A DNA stretch of 7,860 bases from Legionellales bacterium (GTDB lineage: Bacteria; Pseudomonadota; Gammaproteobacteria; PIVX01), in NCBI GenBank assembly GCA_013215905.1, contig JABSQI010000074.1:1-7860 (forward strand). The letters run 5' to 3'. The translations under genes and the position numbers were made by a program. The notes below the pieces were generated by a model that saw only the letters and a list, made by a program, of their open reading frames with translations, did not search any database and was not told the DNA's origin. This document shows, piece by piece, positions 1 through 5,314 of the stretch; positions within the stretch are counted from its first letter, which is position 1, and each line of letters begins with the position of its first letter.

Positions 1-516
1 TTCTTCAAATGCTGTTGCAACTCTATCCAAGTGCAATACTACACCTCTTAGTCCAAAATTTTCTTCTGGGTTAGGTATAATACTTTCATTTGAAACACCT
101 TTCTTTATAGTCTTGTTATTTACAGACAAAGCCATTCTCTTAGGAGGTCTTATAGTTTTTCTTGATTCTAATGTATTAATAGCAATCAAATCACTTACAG
201 GAACAAGATAAGTTTCAAACCCTGACTTACTCACATGTATAGCATACTCTTCTTCATAAAAAGGATTATGCTTTAACAAGTACAGTGTTCTTGTAGGATC
301 TTCACTATCATAATCACGGGAACTGAATTCTGTATAAATGTCAGTGCCCTTTTTGAGTTCTGAAGGAAACATAGAAATATGTCTTTCAGTTGCTCCTCTA
401 GGTACATATGCCATTTTTGGTATAAAATAAGCATCTGATATACCCATTAAATCAAAATAAGGTTGAAACTCCTCGCGCAGCTGTTGAATTTTTTGCTGTC
501 TTAATTGTTTATCCAT
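1..516 (-). CDS. Conserved-looking phage protein of unknown function, C-terminus outside window
   Basis: An uninterrupted reading frame of 172 codons begins with ATG at 516 and runs off the left edge, so the C-terminus is missing. The protein begins MDKQLRQQKIQQLREEF, a charged helix. A mixed alpha/beta region follows with motifs such as DPTRTLYLLKHNPFYEEEY (about residues 75-93) and ETYLVPVSDL (about 102-111), then a basic stretch RKTIRPPKR. No signal peptide or membrane segment is visible. The start is chosen because the ATG at 520 in another frame hits a stop after three codons, while this one follows the helicase stop by three bases. It therefore probably shares a transcript with the helicase and organizer genes. 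I do not recognise the family; a replication or structural accessory protein is possible but unproven. Confidence 0.8.
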   Translation of the reverse strand, partial: MDKQLRQQKIQQLREEFQPYFDLMGISDAYFIPKMAYVPRGATERHISMFPSELKKGTDIYTEFSSRDYDSEDPTRTLYLLKHNPFYEEEYAIHVSKSGFETYLVPVSDLIAINTLESRKTIRPPKRMALSVNNKTIKKGVSNESIIPNPEENFGLRGVVLHLDRVATAFEE

Positions 517-519
517 TCA

Positions 520-1461
520 TTAAATTCTTTGTGTTTGTGGAACAGGCATATCTTCAATACGCATTTCCGCAAATTTTGCTTTAAAAAAACTCATTCTACT
601 GTCACCATTTCGCACTTTAAGAAAGTGAAAAACTAAAACAGAGTCATCGTCTATAATGTACTTCTGAGGTCCATAGTATTTAATCTGTCTCTTTGCAGGT
701 CTGTTAACACCTATTAAAGTATCAGCATGCTGCAACATTGCATCTGAACCGAATATATCCTGTTCATTAATGTAATTACCATATTTGCCATTTATAGCAC
801 GTTCTGGTGTTTCTACGTTACGGTTAAGTTGGGATAAAACAATAAATAACACAGGATAATCACGCTTTGTTTGCGTAAAAAACTCACCTAAGTCAAATAA
901 CATATCTTGTGTAGATTTGTGACGTGGACTCTTTTTAGTAAGAATTGTGTGATCCAATGTAATTATTGTTTTTTTCCCATTATGCTCGTTTATATACATG
1001 TCAACTTGTTCTCTTAAACCTTCTACTGTTAAAGGTTTAGATATTACGTCTACAGGGTATCTAACCCTTTTAATAGCGTAATCATGACATTGTTTTAAAA
1101 CGTGATCTGGTAGTGTACCTTCAGCAGATGTTAACTGCTTATAGTTGTATCCCGTTATAGAACTAAATTCTCGAATAGCAGATGATCTACCTACCATTTC
1201 AAATTGAAATTCTAAAACCCTAAAATCTTCTTGAGGATTAAGCATAAATGATTCTCTAATGATCTGATCTTTGATAAGTGTTTTACCAGAACCAGGTCTT
1301 GCAGCTATAATGTTGGTAGAATTCCATTCTAAACCATCTACAGTTGCATCGTTCACTTTTGCCCAAGGAGTAAGAATTGATCTTTCTGCTCCTATTTGTC
1401 TCTTTTTCATGTAGTTTAGAGCTTCTTCAAAAGCTCCTTGTTGACCATTCCATAATTTCAT
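520..1461 (-). CDS. DnaB/T7 gp4-type replicative helicase core (RecA-fold ATPase)
   Basis: This is a 313-residue RecA-fold ATPase with the motif order of hexameric replicative helicases. Walker A is ARPGSGKT (54-61). A FEFQ-like strand, LEFQFEMV (83-90), follows it. Walker B is TIITLDHT (165-172), whose D-H pair recalls T7 gp4 and Twinkle. Next come the DnaB-type motif LSQLNRNVE (209-217), GSDAMLQHADTLIG (238-251) and KVRNGDSR (282-289), the usual site of the DNA-binding/arginine-finger H4 segment. In the family, such rings move 5' to 3' on single-stranded DNA and unwind the fork using NTP. The protein is short: the DnaB N-terminal domain and any primase domain are absent, so only the motor is encoded here. 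It starts 11 bases after the organizer-like gene, which suggests the two work together. A recombination ATPase of the same fold is the main alternative. Confidence 0.85.
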   Translation of the reverse strand: MKLWNGQQGAFEEALNYMKKRQIGAERSILTPWAKVNDATVDGLEWNSTNIIAARPGSGKTLIKDQIIRESFMLNPQEDFRVLEFQFEMVGRSSAIREFSSITGYNYKQLTSAEGTLPDHVLKQCHDYAIKRVRYPVDVISKPLTVEGLREQVDMYINEHNGKKTIITLDHTILTKKSPRHKSTQDMLFDLGEFFTQTKRDYPVLFIVLSQLNRNVETPERAINGKYGNYINEQDIFGSDAMLQHADTLIGVNRPAKRQIKYYGPQKYIIDDDSVLVFHFLKVRNGDSRMSFFKAKFAEMRIEDMPVPQTQRI

Positions 1462-1472
1462 GCGGACTTTTT

Positions 1473-2069
1473 TTACACGACCTTTGTATCAAAAGGTGTA
1501 GAATTGTCTATTACTACACCATCTTTGACCATATCGCAATAATCAGCAAGACTAGAAGTTACATTCTTGTGCTTATCTTGCTTCTTAATGAAATATTTAC
1601 TGTTTTGCATGTATAAATAGTCATTACTGGCATATTCTTTTACATACATCCTAGTAGCACTCATGACTTGATCCCACGAGTAATCAAAAGTCTCAAAAAA
1701 CCATCTGAAATTTTCACACAGGTCTTTTACATTATTTCTGCTAGGTGAACCACTTGGAAGTTTACCTGCAGGAAATAGCAATCTATATGCACTAATTTTT
1801 TCAGAAAAGTCTTTTCCCATTAACTCTTCATTAGTGCGTTTTTTAGCTTTAGTAAAATAATTATCTAACATTCTGATAAAAGCATTACCAGAAGGTCTTA
1901 TAGTTATTTTATTTTCATCTTTTCTGATGAAACCCGCAGCTAATAACTCCTCCACAGCAGCATCATTATCAATGGTGCTAGGTGTTATCTTCTTCTTTAT
2001 ATAGAAAAGACACATTGCTGCATTAGGAGTTATATTATGCGCTGCTATTTTCTTAAAAATCTCTAACAT
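1473..2069 (-). CDS. Winged-helix / replisome-organizer-like protein, putative helicase loader
   Basis: A 198-residue protein with two apparent parts. Residues 1-65 look like a winged helix-turn-helix, with helices at about 3-25 and 36-46 followed by a beta-wing reading GFIRKDENKITIRPSG (46-61). Residues 88-165 carry a pattern seen in phage replisome organizers and DnaD-type C-termini. It comprises KISAYRLLFPAGKLPSGSPS, aromatic residues WFF around 123-125, WDQVMSATRMYVKEY (132-146) and NDYLYMQNSKYFIKK (149-163). The role is inferred from this pattern and from position: its stop is 11 bases before the start of the helicase gene. It would recognise the origin or load the helicase. Its ATG directly abuts the TAA of the secreted-protein gene, implying translational coupling. 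No ATPase motif is present, so it is not a DnaC-type AAA+ loader. A transcription regulator is an alternative. Confidence 0.6.
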   Translation of the reverse strand: MLEIFKKIAAHNITPNAAMCLFYIKKKITPSTIDNDAAVEELLAAGFIRKDENKITIRPSGNAFIRMLDNYFTKAKKRTNEELMGKDFSEKISAYRLLFPAGKLPSGSPSRNNVKDLCENFRWFFETFDYSWDQVMSATRMYVKEYASNDYLYMQNSKYFIKKQDKHKNVTSSLADYCDMVKDGVVIDNSTPFDTKVV

Positions 2070-2537
2070 TTATTCTTCTTCAGTAGTACAAATTAAGATT
2101 TTTACTTCTACCATATAAGTATTAGTAACTGTTTCTAGCTTGCTATCATATTCATCAAAAACCATAAGGTGAATTTGTCCTTCTTTTTGCTGATAGTCTC
2201 TAAGAATTGCTTTGTTTTTGCTAAAAGTAACATCACCTGTATTATCGTTAATAAAACAATAATCAAATCCCATTTCTTTTAAATCAACAGCAGCAATTTC
2301 TACATCTTGTGTAGTAATTCTACCACCATTTACATTAAAAAATGTGATTTCATTGTGAAGTTCTTTACCTTCTGAATCTACAACTTTAAAAAAAGCATTG
2401 TCTTCAGTGTGCATAAGAGATATGTTGTAAATGTTTCCATTATTAACATGTTCTCCAGTACAAGTTACAATAGTTTGAGCGTAAGATACAAACGTACAAA
2501 GAACAAAAACAAGGGCAAAAATAAATTTTTTAAACAT
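2070..2537 (-). CDS. Small exported protein with Sec signal peptide, unknown function
   Basis: A 155-residue protein that opens with a textbook signal peptide: K3-K4, hydrophobic core FIFALVFVLCTFVS, and a likely cleavage after S-Y-A20 before Q-T. An A-Q-T junction is frequent in Bacteroidota secreted proteins. Cys14 lies inside the core without a lipobox, so a lipoprotein is unlikely. The mature part is predicted to be mostly beta strand with acidic turns, contains Cys26, Cys94 and Cys150, and ends in EEE. It has no recognisable enzyme motif. It would act in the periplasm or outer envelope, for example in superinfection exclusion, though that is inference. It is the first gene after the terminator array, and its stop touches the organizer-like gene's start. 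An exported protein cotranscribed with replication genes is odd. Confidence 0.75.
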   Translation of the reverse strand: MFKKFIFALVFVLCTFVSYAQTIVTCTGEHVNNGNIYNISLMHTEDNAFFKVVDSEGKELHNEITFFNVNGGRITTQDVEIAAVDLKEMGFDYCFINDNTGDVTFSKNKAILRDYQQKEGQIHLMVFDEYDSKLETVTNTYMVEVKILICTTEEE

Positions 2538-2577
2538 AATAATTAATTAAATAAATTTTTGAAAAATATATAAAAGT

Positions 2578-2603
2578 AAAAAAAAGAGAACATTAAGTTC
2601 TCT
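2578..2603 (-). terminator. Intrinsic terminator (fourth of series)
   Basis: On the minus strand a perfect 7-bp stem, AGAGAAC/GTTCTCT with the 5-base loop TTAAT, is followed by eight consecutive T. It ends about 40 bases before the start of the secreted-protein gene. It would therefore stop transcripts arriving from the tRNA side unless it is leaky. Confidence 0.75.
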
Positions 2604-2614
2604 GGATTTTAAAG

Positions 2615-2673
2615 AAAAAGGAGAGGTGTTAATAATTCAAAATTTGTGTTTGTTCATAGGATTACACCCCTCC
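2615..2673 (-). terminator. Long-loop hairpin with U-tract (third of series)
   Basis: On the minus strand GGAGGGGTGT pairs with ACACCTCTCC over 10 bp with one G-U wobble, and TTTTTC follows. The loop is 34 bases, far longer than in a typical terminator, and holds a 6-codon mini frame. It could be a terminator, or a small structured RNA or switch whose loop is the functional part. Confidence 0.5.
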
Positions 2674-2704
2674 AATATATGAAATAGTTCTATCTTTATT
2701 TCTT

Positions 2705-2741
2705 AAAAAATTACAGAAGCCTAAAGCGAAACTTCTGTAAT
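2705..2741 (-). terminator. Intrinsic terminator (second of series)
   Basis: On the minus strand ATTACAGAAG pairs perfectly with CTTCTGTAAT (10 bp) around a 12-base loop, followed by six T including the last stem base. This is a strong terminator shape. No gene lies directly upstream of it other than the tRNA. Confidence 0.75.
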
Positions 2742-2798
2742 ACTATAAACTACCATCCAATCAGTTATTATAAAATATTGCTTTATATCTTTGAGTTT

Positions 2799-2825
2799 AA
2801 AAAGCTCCCCTATTTCTAAGGGAGC
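2799..2825 (-). terminator. Intrinsic terminator of the tRNA-Leu transcript
   Basis: On the minus strand GCTCCCTTA pairs with TAGGGGAGC (9 bp, one U-G wobble) closing a GAAA loop of the stable GNRA type, and five T follow. It begins about 34 bases after the tRNA 3' end, the expected place for the tRNA terminator. Confidence 0.8.
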
Positions 2826-2859
2826 AGTTAATTGACTAACTAACTAAAAACTCGCATTG

Positions 2860-2944
2860 TACCACCAGTGAGATTTGAACTCACACGCTCAAAATGAGCA
2901 CAGGATTTTAAGTCCTGCATGTCTACCAATTCCATCATGGTGGC
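2860..2944 (-). tRNA. tRNA-Leu (anticodon UAA)
   Basis: An 85-base class II tRNA reads on the minus strand. The acceptor stem GCCACCA/TGGTGGT closes with a G-U pair at 1-72. The D-arm contains the conserved AATTGGTAGA. The anticodon stem CAGGA/TCCTG holds the loop CTTAAAA, giving anticodon TAA for the leucine codon UUA. A long variable arm, GCTCA/TGAGC, marks it as a leucine type. The T-arm GTGAG/CTCAC has loop TTCAAAT, and the discriminator base is A. The 3' CCA is not encoded and must be added by the host. UUA is a preferred codon in AT-rich phage genes such as these, which gives a reason to carry the tRNA. Confidence 0.95.
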
Positions 2945-2946
2945 TT

Positions 2947-2970
2947 AACATCTGCTTTTACACAGATGTT
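2947..2970 (-). other. Hairpin in the tRNA 5' leader
   Basis: AACATCTG pairs perfectly with CAGATGTT (8 bp) around an 8-base loop and ends two bases before the tRNA 5' end. On the minus strand no U-tract follows, so it is not a terminator in that direction. On the plus strand only four T follow. It may guide leader processing by RNase P or be an operator. Confidence 0.5.
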
Positions 2971-2984
2971 TTATGATAGTTGCA

Positions 2985-3014
2985 CAATATAATAATTTTC
3001 ATTTTATATCGCAA
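2985..3014 (-). promoter_or_regulatory. Candidate promoter for tRNA-Leu
   Basis: On the minus strand TTG (3014-3012), 20 bases, then TATATTG (2991-2985) resembles the Bacteroidota -33/-7 promoter (TTG and TAnnTTTG). It lies about 40 bases upstream of the tRNA. The short repeat AGTTGC/GCAACT (2978-2983 and 3011-3016) brackets it. The call is pattern-based in AT-rich DNA, where chance matches occur. Confidence 0.35.
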
Positions 3015-3025
3015 CTTAAATGCTC

Positions 3026-3055
3026 AAAAGAGTGCTTAGTAAAACTAAACACTCT
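3026..3055 (-). terminator. Terminator-like hairpin after the four-gene operon
   Basis: On the minus strand AGAGTGTTTAGT pairs with ACTAAGCACTCT over 12 bp with one U-G wobble and a TTT loop. Counting the last stem base, TTTT follows. It lies 87 bases after the membrane-protein gene and before the tRNA promoter candidate, so it probably ends the 3142-4467 operon. The U-tract is short. Confidence 0.55.
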
Positions 3056-3141
3056 AAGTACGTTAACAACGTGGTTCTAACCAATCTTCATTTCCTCGCA
3101 TGTGTAGAATTTTAAACAGTTACTTAATATTATAATATAGA

Positions 3142-3486
3142 CTATTTTTTTGTGTAACGTAAAATCTCATTACCAAAAATTTTGTCTCTTTCTACAACAC
3201 CTTGGTTATATTCTTTGTTAGCTTTATAAAAGAATATGCTATATCTTATTATAAAATATAATCCAGGTAAAGCATACCATTTAATAATAAAAGCTAAAAC
3301 TATGGTGATAACAATAGATAATATCAACCAGTTAGATATTAAATCTCTCCAGGACCATCTATTACTTATATAAGAGGATATGTCTAAAATTTGAATTTTC
3401 ACTCTAGGATCTCTATTTAAAAACAACTTGACATCAAGTGATTCATATTTACCTATAGGTAAATGCTTTTTTATCTTATACTTCAT
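3142..3486 (-). CDS. Small membrane protein of unknown function
   Basis: A 114-residue protein with a basic N-terminus (MKYKIKKHLP). About 45 mostly polar residues come next, then a hydrophobic helix at about 52-68 (NWLILSIVITIVLAFII) and a second hydrophobic segment at about 70-87 (WYALPGLYFIIRYSIFFY). The C-terminus is charged and ends in KK. The two segments would form a membrane hairpin with both ends on the same side, probably the cytoplasm. There is no signal peptide and no holin-type motif I can name. It is the last gene of a four-gene operon; its ATG shares an ATGA overlap with the previous gene. An envelope or superinfection-related role is only a guess from its topology. Confidence 0.75.
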   Translation of the reverse strand: MKYKIKKHLPIGKYESLDVKLFLNRDPRVKIQILDISSYISNRWSWRDLISNWLILSIVITIVLAFIIKWYALPGLYFIIRYSIFFYKANKEYNQGVVERDKIFGNEILRYTKK

Positions 3487-3758
3487 GTTATATCCATATT
3501 TTCATAGTAAGCTTCCCAAGTTTCTTCATCTTTTTTATCATAATAATAAAGAGGAGTTTTTTTGTGAGTTTTAGGAAGATTAACTAATTCTATAATTTCA
3601 CATGCAAATTCAGCAATCCCACATTCCCAAGGACCACACACATCATATCCTCCATCTTTAGATTTAGCAACAAGGATTAATGATTTTGTTGGTTTGTGAA
3701 ATACCCATAAGTGATCACCTACTTTAAGATCTTTATATTCTATTTTTTTATTTTTCAC
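3483..3758 (-). CDS. Hypothetical small soluble protein
   Basis: A 91-residue protein I cannot assign. It begins MKNKKIEYKDLKVGDHLWVF. The segment DLKVGDHLWVFHKPTKSLILVAKSKDG looks like a small beta barrel of the kind in which a KVGD turn starts the first strand. Cys41, Cys46 and Cys53 fall within CGPWECGIAEFAC, which could bind a metal, though the spacing fits no standard zinc motif. The C-terminus is acidic and aromatic (DEETWEAYYENMD). It overlaps both neighbours by ATGA, so translation is coupled. No membrane segment is seen. Confidence 0.7.
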   Translation of the reverse strand: MKNKKIEYKDLKVGDHLWVFHKPTKSLILVAKSKDGGYDVCGPWECGIAEFACEIIELVNLPKTHKKTPLYYYDKKDEETWEAYYENMDIT

Positions 3759-3976
3759 GATTTAATTATTCTACGAACAACAGACCTATAAACTAAAGGT
3801 CTGCCATTTTCATTTACAATATATTTTATAGTAGCTCCTGCTCTAACTTCACTTTCAGTATAAGAATCATAAAAATTATTTACATCTTTTAAAGCCTGTT
3901 CTTTAGCAGACTCTAAAGTTTTGTAAACATCTTGAACATTCCTGTGATGATCTATGACTAAGTATATGTATTTCAT
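3755..3976 (-). CDS. Hypothetical small alpha/beta protein
   Basis: A 73-residue protein. The N-terminal strand MKYIYLVIDHHRNVQDVY leads into the helix TLESAKEQALKDVNNFYDSY and then two strands (GATIKYIVNENGRPLVYRSVV), ending basic (RRIIKS). This strand-helix-strand layout recalls short phage proteins in which a 'current value' strand precedes a SxEKA helix, but I would not name a family from it. The start overlaps the stop of the 3973 gene by ATGA, and its own stop overlaps the next gene's start in the same way. Confidence 0.7.
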   Translation of the reverse strand: MKYIYLVIDHHRNVQDVYKTLESAKEQALKDVNNFYDSYTESEVRAGATIKYIVNENGRPLVYRSVVRRIIKS

Positions 3977-4467
3977 TTTTTTTGGATTACCATTATGAAT
4001 TGAGTAATAAAAGGATGTGCTTTAAAAAAGCTTGTAATAACTTCTCTAAGGTGCGGGTGCACCGTTTCTGCTAAATCATCTGGTATTGGATACACAGTTT
4101 TACTAATATTGTGTCTATCATCATGAGTTTTAAAAAAGTACTCACTTATAATAAGACCTTCAATATTATTCAAGTCTTTCAACATTAAATCACTGTAATT
4201 AGCTTCTACAAAATCAATAATCTCACTAACTAACAAGTAATAAGGTTGATCTTCATCTAGTGTAGGTATCAACTTATTGTAAAAGTCTGTGCCTTCTTTT
4301 CTTTTGTAATCCATAGCTATAGCTATAGCTGTTTCTTTGACTCCAGTACCACCACTTAATTTTAAACTAAGTGCTCTTTCTACTATAGGAAGTTTTTCTT
4401 CTAAAGATAGATTCTTATATTGAGCATATATTTCTTGCAAAGTAAAATTGCGTAAATGTAGATTCAT
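3973..4467 (-). CDS. Hypothetical protein, first gene of a four-gene operon
   Basis: A 164-residue, mainly helical, soluble protein of unknown family. Visible stretches are LQEIYAQYKNLSLEEKLPIVERAL (10-33), a glycine turn SGGTGVKETAIAIAMDYKR (38-56), an acidic middle (LDEDQPYY; EIIDFVEANYSDLML) and a basic end (VIQKK). His and Asp residues cluster in KTHDDRHNISK (113-123), without a recognised catalytic pattern. The AIAIA residues are encoded by a threefold six-base repeat. It starts right beside the divergent control region at 4468-4531 and heads the operon, so any operator there would control all four genes. The only upstream neighbour is the oppositely directed gene. Confidence 0.75.
   Translation of the reverse strand: MNLHLRNFTLQEIYAQYKNLSLEEKLPIVERALSLKLSGGTGVKETAIAIAMDYKRKEGTDFYNKLIPTLDEDQPYYLLVSEIIDFVEANYSDLMLKDLNNIEGLIISEYFFKTHDDRHNISKTVYPIPDDLAETVHPHLREVITSFFKAHPFITQFIMVIQKK
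4313..4330. repeat. Threefold tandem repeat of ATAGCT
   Basis: Three perfect copies of the six-base unit ATAGCT lie within the 3973-4467 gene and encode part of its AIAIA stretch. Loss or gain of a unit would add or remove two residues without a frameshift. Confidence 0.7.
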
Positions 4468-4471
4468 TTTA

Positions 4472-4501
4472 TTTGAGATTGAAACTATAACATTGTATAT
4501 T
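4472..4501 (+). promoter_or_regulatory. Candidate promoter for the plus-strand gene
   Basis: TTTG (4472-4475), 20 bases, then TATATT (4496-4501) matches the same spacing as the other promoter candidates here. It also reads as TTTGAG with an 18-base spacer to TATATT. The predicted start would fall near 4508, about 24 bases before the ATG. The -7 element lies in the centre of the inverted repeat at 4485-4510. Confidence 0.45.
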
Positions 4502-4510
4502 ATGTTATAG
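4485..4510. promoter_or_regulatory. Inverted repeat, probable operator between divergent genes
   Basis: Two perfect 9-bp half sites, CTATAACAT and ATGTTATAG, are separated by 8 bases. They lie in the 64-base gap between a minus-strand operon and the lone plus-strand gene. The half-site centres are 17 bases apart, compatible with a dimeric repressor, and the repeat covers the candidate -7 box. It has no U-tract in either direction, so it is not a terminator. Confidence 0.6.
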
Positions 4511-4531
4511 CGTTAAACAAAAAATATTAAA

Positions 4532-4936
4532 ATGTCAGAAAAAATTAAACTTGGAGATACCTATGATTTAACTAAAAACATCAAAGGTATAGAATTAAAC
4601 ACAGGCTTTATTCTTGGATTAGAAAGAATATTACTCTTTTTTATTACAAGAGTTGTAGAAGATCAATCTACGTTAGGACCTATGTTTAAAAAATTTGATG
4701 ATGTGATTAGTGGTAAAGAATCAATGGATGTTTTAGAGTTCACTGAAACAGAAGCAAACATATACACTATATTTGCATTACAACAATTACTTAAAGCAAA
4801 AGCTTATGAGCAAAAATTAGTTTTAGCTAATGATAAAACTATCCCCAAGTCTATGGTTAAGGATATTATGACAGCTTATCTTGAAAAAGATGAAGCTAAA
4901 TTGTTAAAACTACAGAAAGAAGCAGGATTATCTTAG
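4532..4936 (+). CDS. Hypothetical helical protein, the only plus-strand gene
   Basis: A 134-residue protein with no family I recognise. After a polar N-terminus (MSEKIKLGDTYDLTKNIKGIE) it appears nearly all helical. Segments are LERILLFFITRVVEDQ (30-45), MFKKFDDVISGKESM (51-65), ETEANIYTIFALQQLLKAKAYEQKLV (72-97), KSMVKDIMTAYL (106-117) and DEAKLLKLQKEAG (120-132). There is no cysteine and no obvious DNA-binding helix-turn-helix. It is preceded by a candidate promoter and the 4485-4510 inverted repeat. Its stop overlaps the end of the convergent NinB-like gene by 9 bases. Isolation on the opposite strand with its own operator suggests a different expression time; a regulatory role is inference. 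Confidence 0.8.
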   Translation: MSEKIKLGDTYDLTKNIKGIELNTGFILGLERILLFFITRVVEDQSTLGPMFKKFDDVISGKESMDVLEFTETEANIYTIFALQQLLKAKAYEQKLVLANDKTIPKSMVKDIMTAYLEKDEAKLLKLQKEAGLS

Positions 4937-5314
4937 ATTAACACCTAACATGTCACCTATTTGTATTGCAGCTTCTATAGCATTTTGCATTTCTTCTCTA
5001 GTGCAATCACCAAAAGATTTTAAAGCAATTTTTTTATCTTTTACTTCAGTTAGATCTGCTTTTGTTTTCACAAGATCTTTGATCTCCTGGAGTTCGTAAC
5101 CACAAGTATTACCTAATTCCCTAAGCATTGCGTGAATCTTTTTGATTTGCGCTCTGCTTGCTTTTTCAGATACAGTAGAAATATAAAGTTCTACTTCTGT
5201 ATTATCAGGTAAAGTTTTAGCAAACTCGTTAAAAAGAGTTTGGTTTATCATAGAAAATTTAAGCTCTTTTCCAATGATCTTACCTTTGATAGTTATATTG
5301 TTTTTAACTTTCAT
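4928..5314 (-). CDS. NinB-like recombination-associated protein (putative)
   Basis: A 128-residue protein. The N-terminal half is beta-rich: a strand pair KNNITIKGKIIGKELKF, then TEVELYISTVSEKASRAQ. It leads into a helix KKIHAMLRELGNTCGYELQEIKDLVK (58-83). The C-terminal third ends with KSFGDCTREEMQNAIEAAIQIGDMLGVNLR. This order is what I associate with the NinB/lambda Orf-like family: an RxxAQxKxIHAML helix, a GY plus helix, then an S-F-x-x-x-T-x-E-E-M helix. Those proteins bind single-stranded DNA and help phage recombination. The match is from memory of the pattern, not a search. It overlaps the preceding gene by ATGA and the convergent plus-strand gene by nine bases. Confidence 0.5.
   Translation of the reverse strand: MKVKNNITIKGKIIGKELKFSMINQTLFNEFAKTLPDNTEVELYISTVSEKASRAQIKKIHAMLRELGNTCGYELQEIKDLVKTKADLTEVKDKKIALKSFGDCTREEMQNAIEAAIQIGDMLGVNLR

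Larger units (their letters stand above)
2538..3141. other. 604-base gene-free region with tRNA-Leu and multiple RNA hairpins
   Basis: No convincing protein gene lies here. The stretch contains one tRNA, one candidate tRNA promoter and six sizeable hairpins, five of which have a U-tract on their minus-strand 3' side. The bases from 2538 to 2577, just before the secreted-protein gene, are almost pure A/T. Between 3056 and 3141 there is only a short palindrome in the A/T-rich segment near 3130 and a 12-codon mini frame (3063-3101). Confidence 0.8.

Noticed and set aside
1377..1616. Plus-strand frame of 79 codons
   Set aside because: It lies opposite the helicase and organizer-like genes, which have strong motifs, and its product is a low-complexity hydrophobic string.
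2070..2537. Lipoprotein reading of the exported protein through Cys14
   Set aside because: Residues before Cys14 do not form a lipobox, and the cysteine lies within the hydrophobic core ahead of a good S-Y-A cleavage site.
2673..2679. TATATTG as a further independent promoter
   Set aside because: No TTG lies 19 to 21 bases upstream, the predicted start would fall inside the hairpin stem, and several chance copies of this 7-mer are expected in DNA this AT-rich.
2721..2756. 11-residue minus-strand mini frame before the second terminator
   Set aside because: It runs into the terminator stem and loop and has no start context; such short frames are common by chance.
2538..3141. CRISPR array or repeated-unit cassette in the gene-free region
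   Set aside because: The hairpin stems share no repeated sequence and there is no regular spacing.
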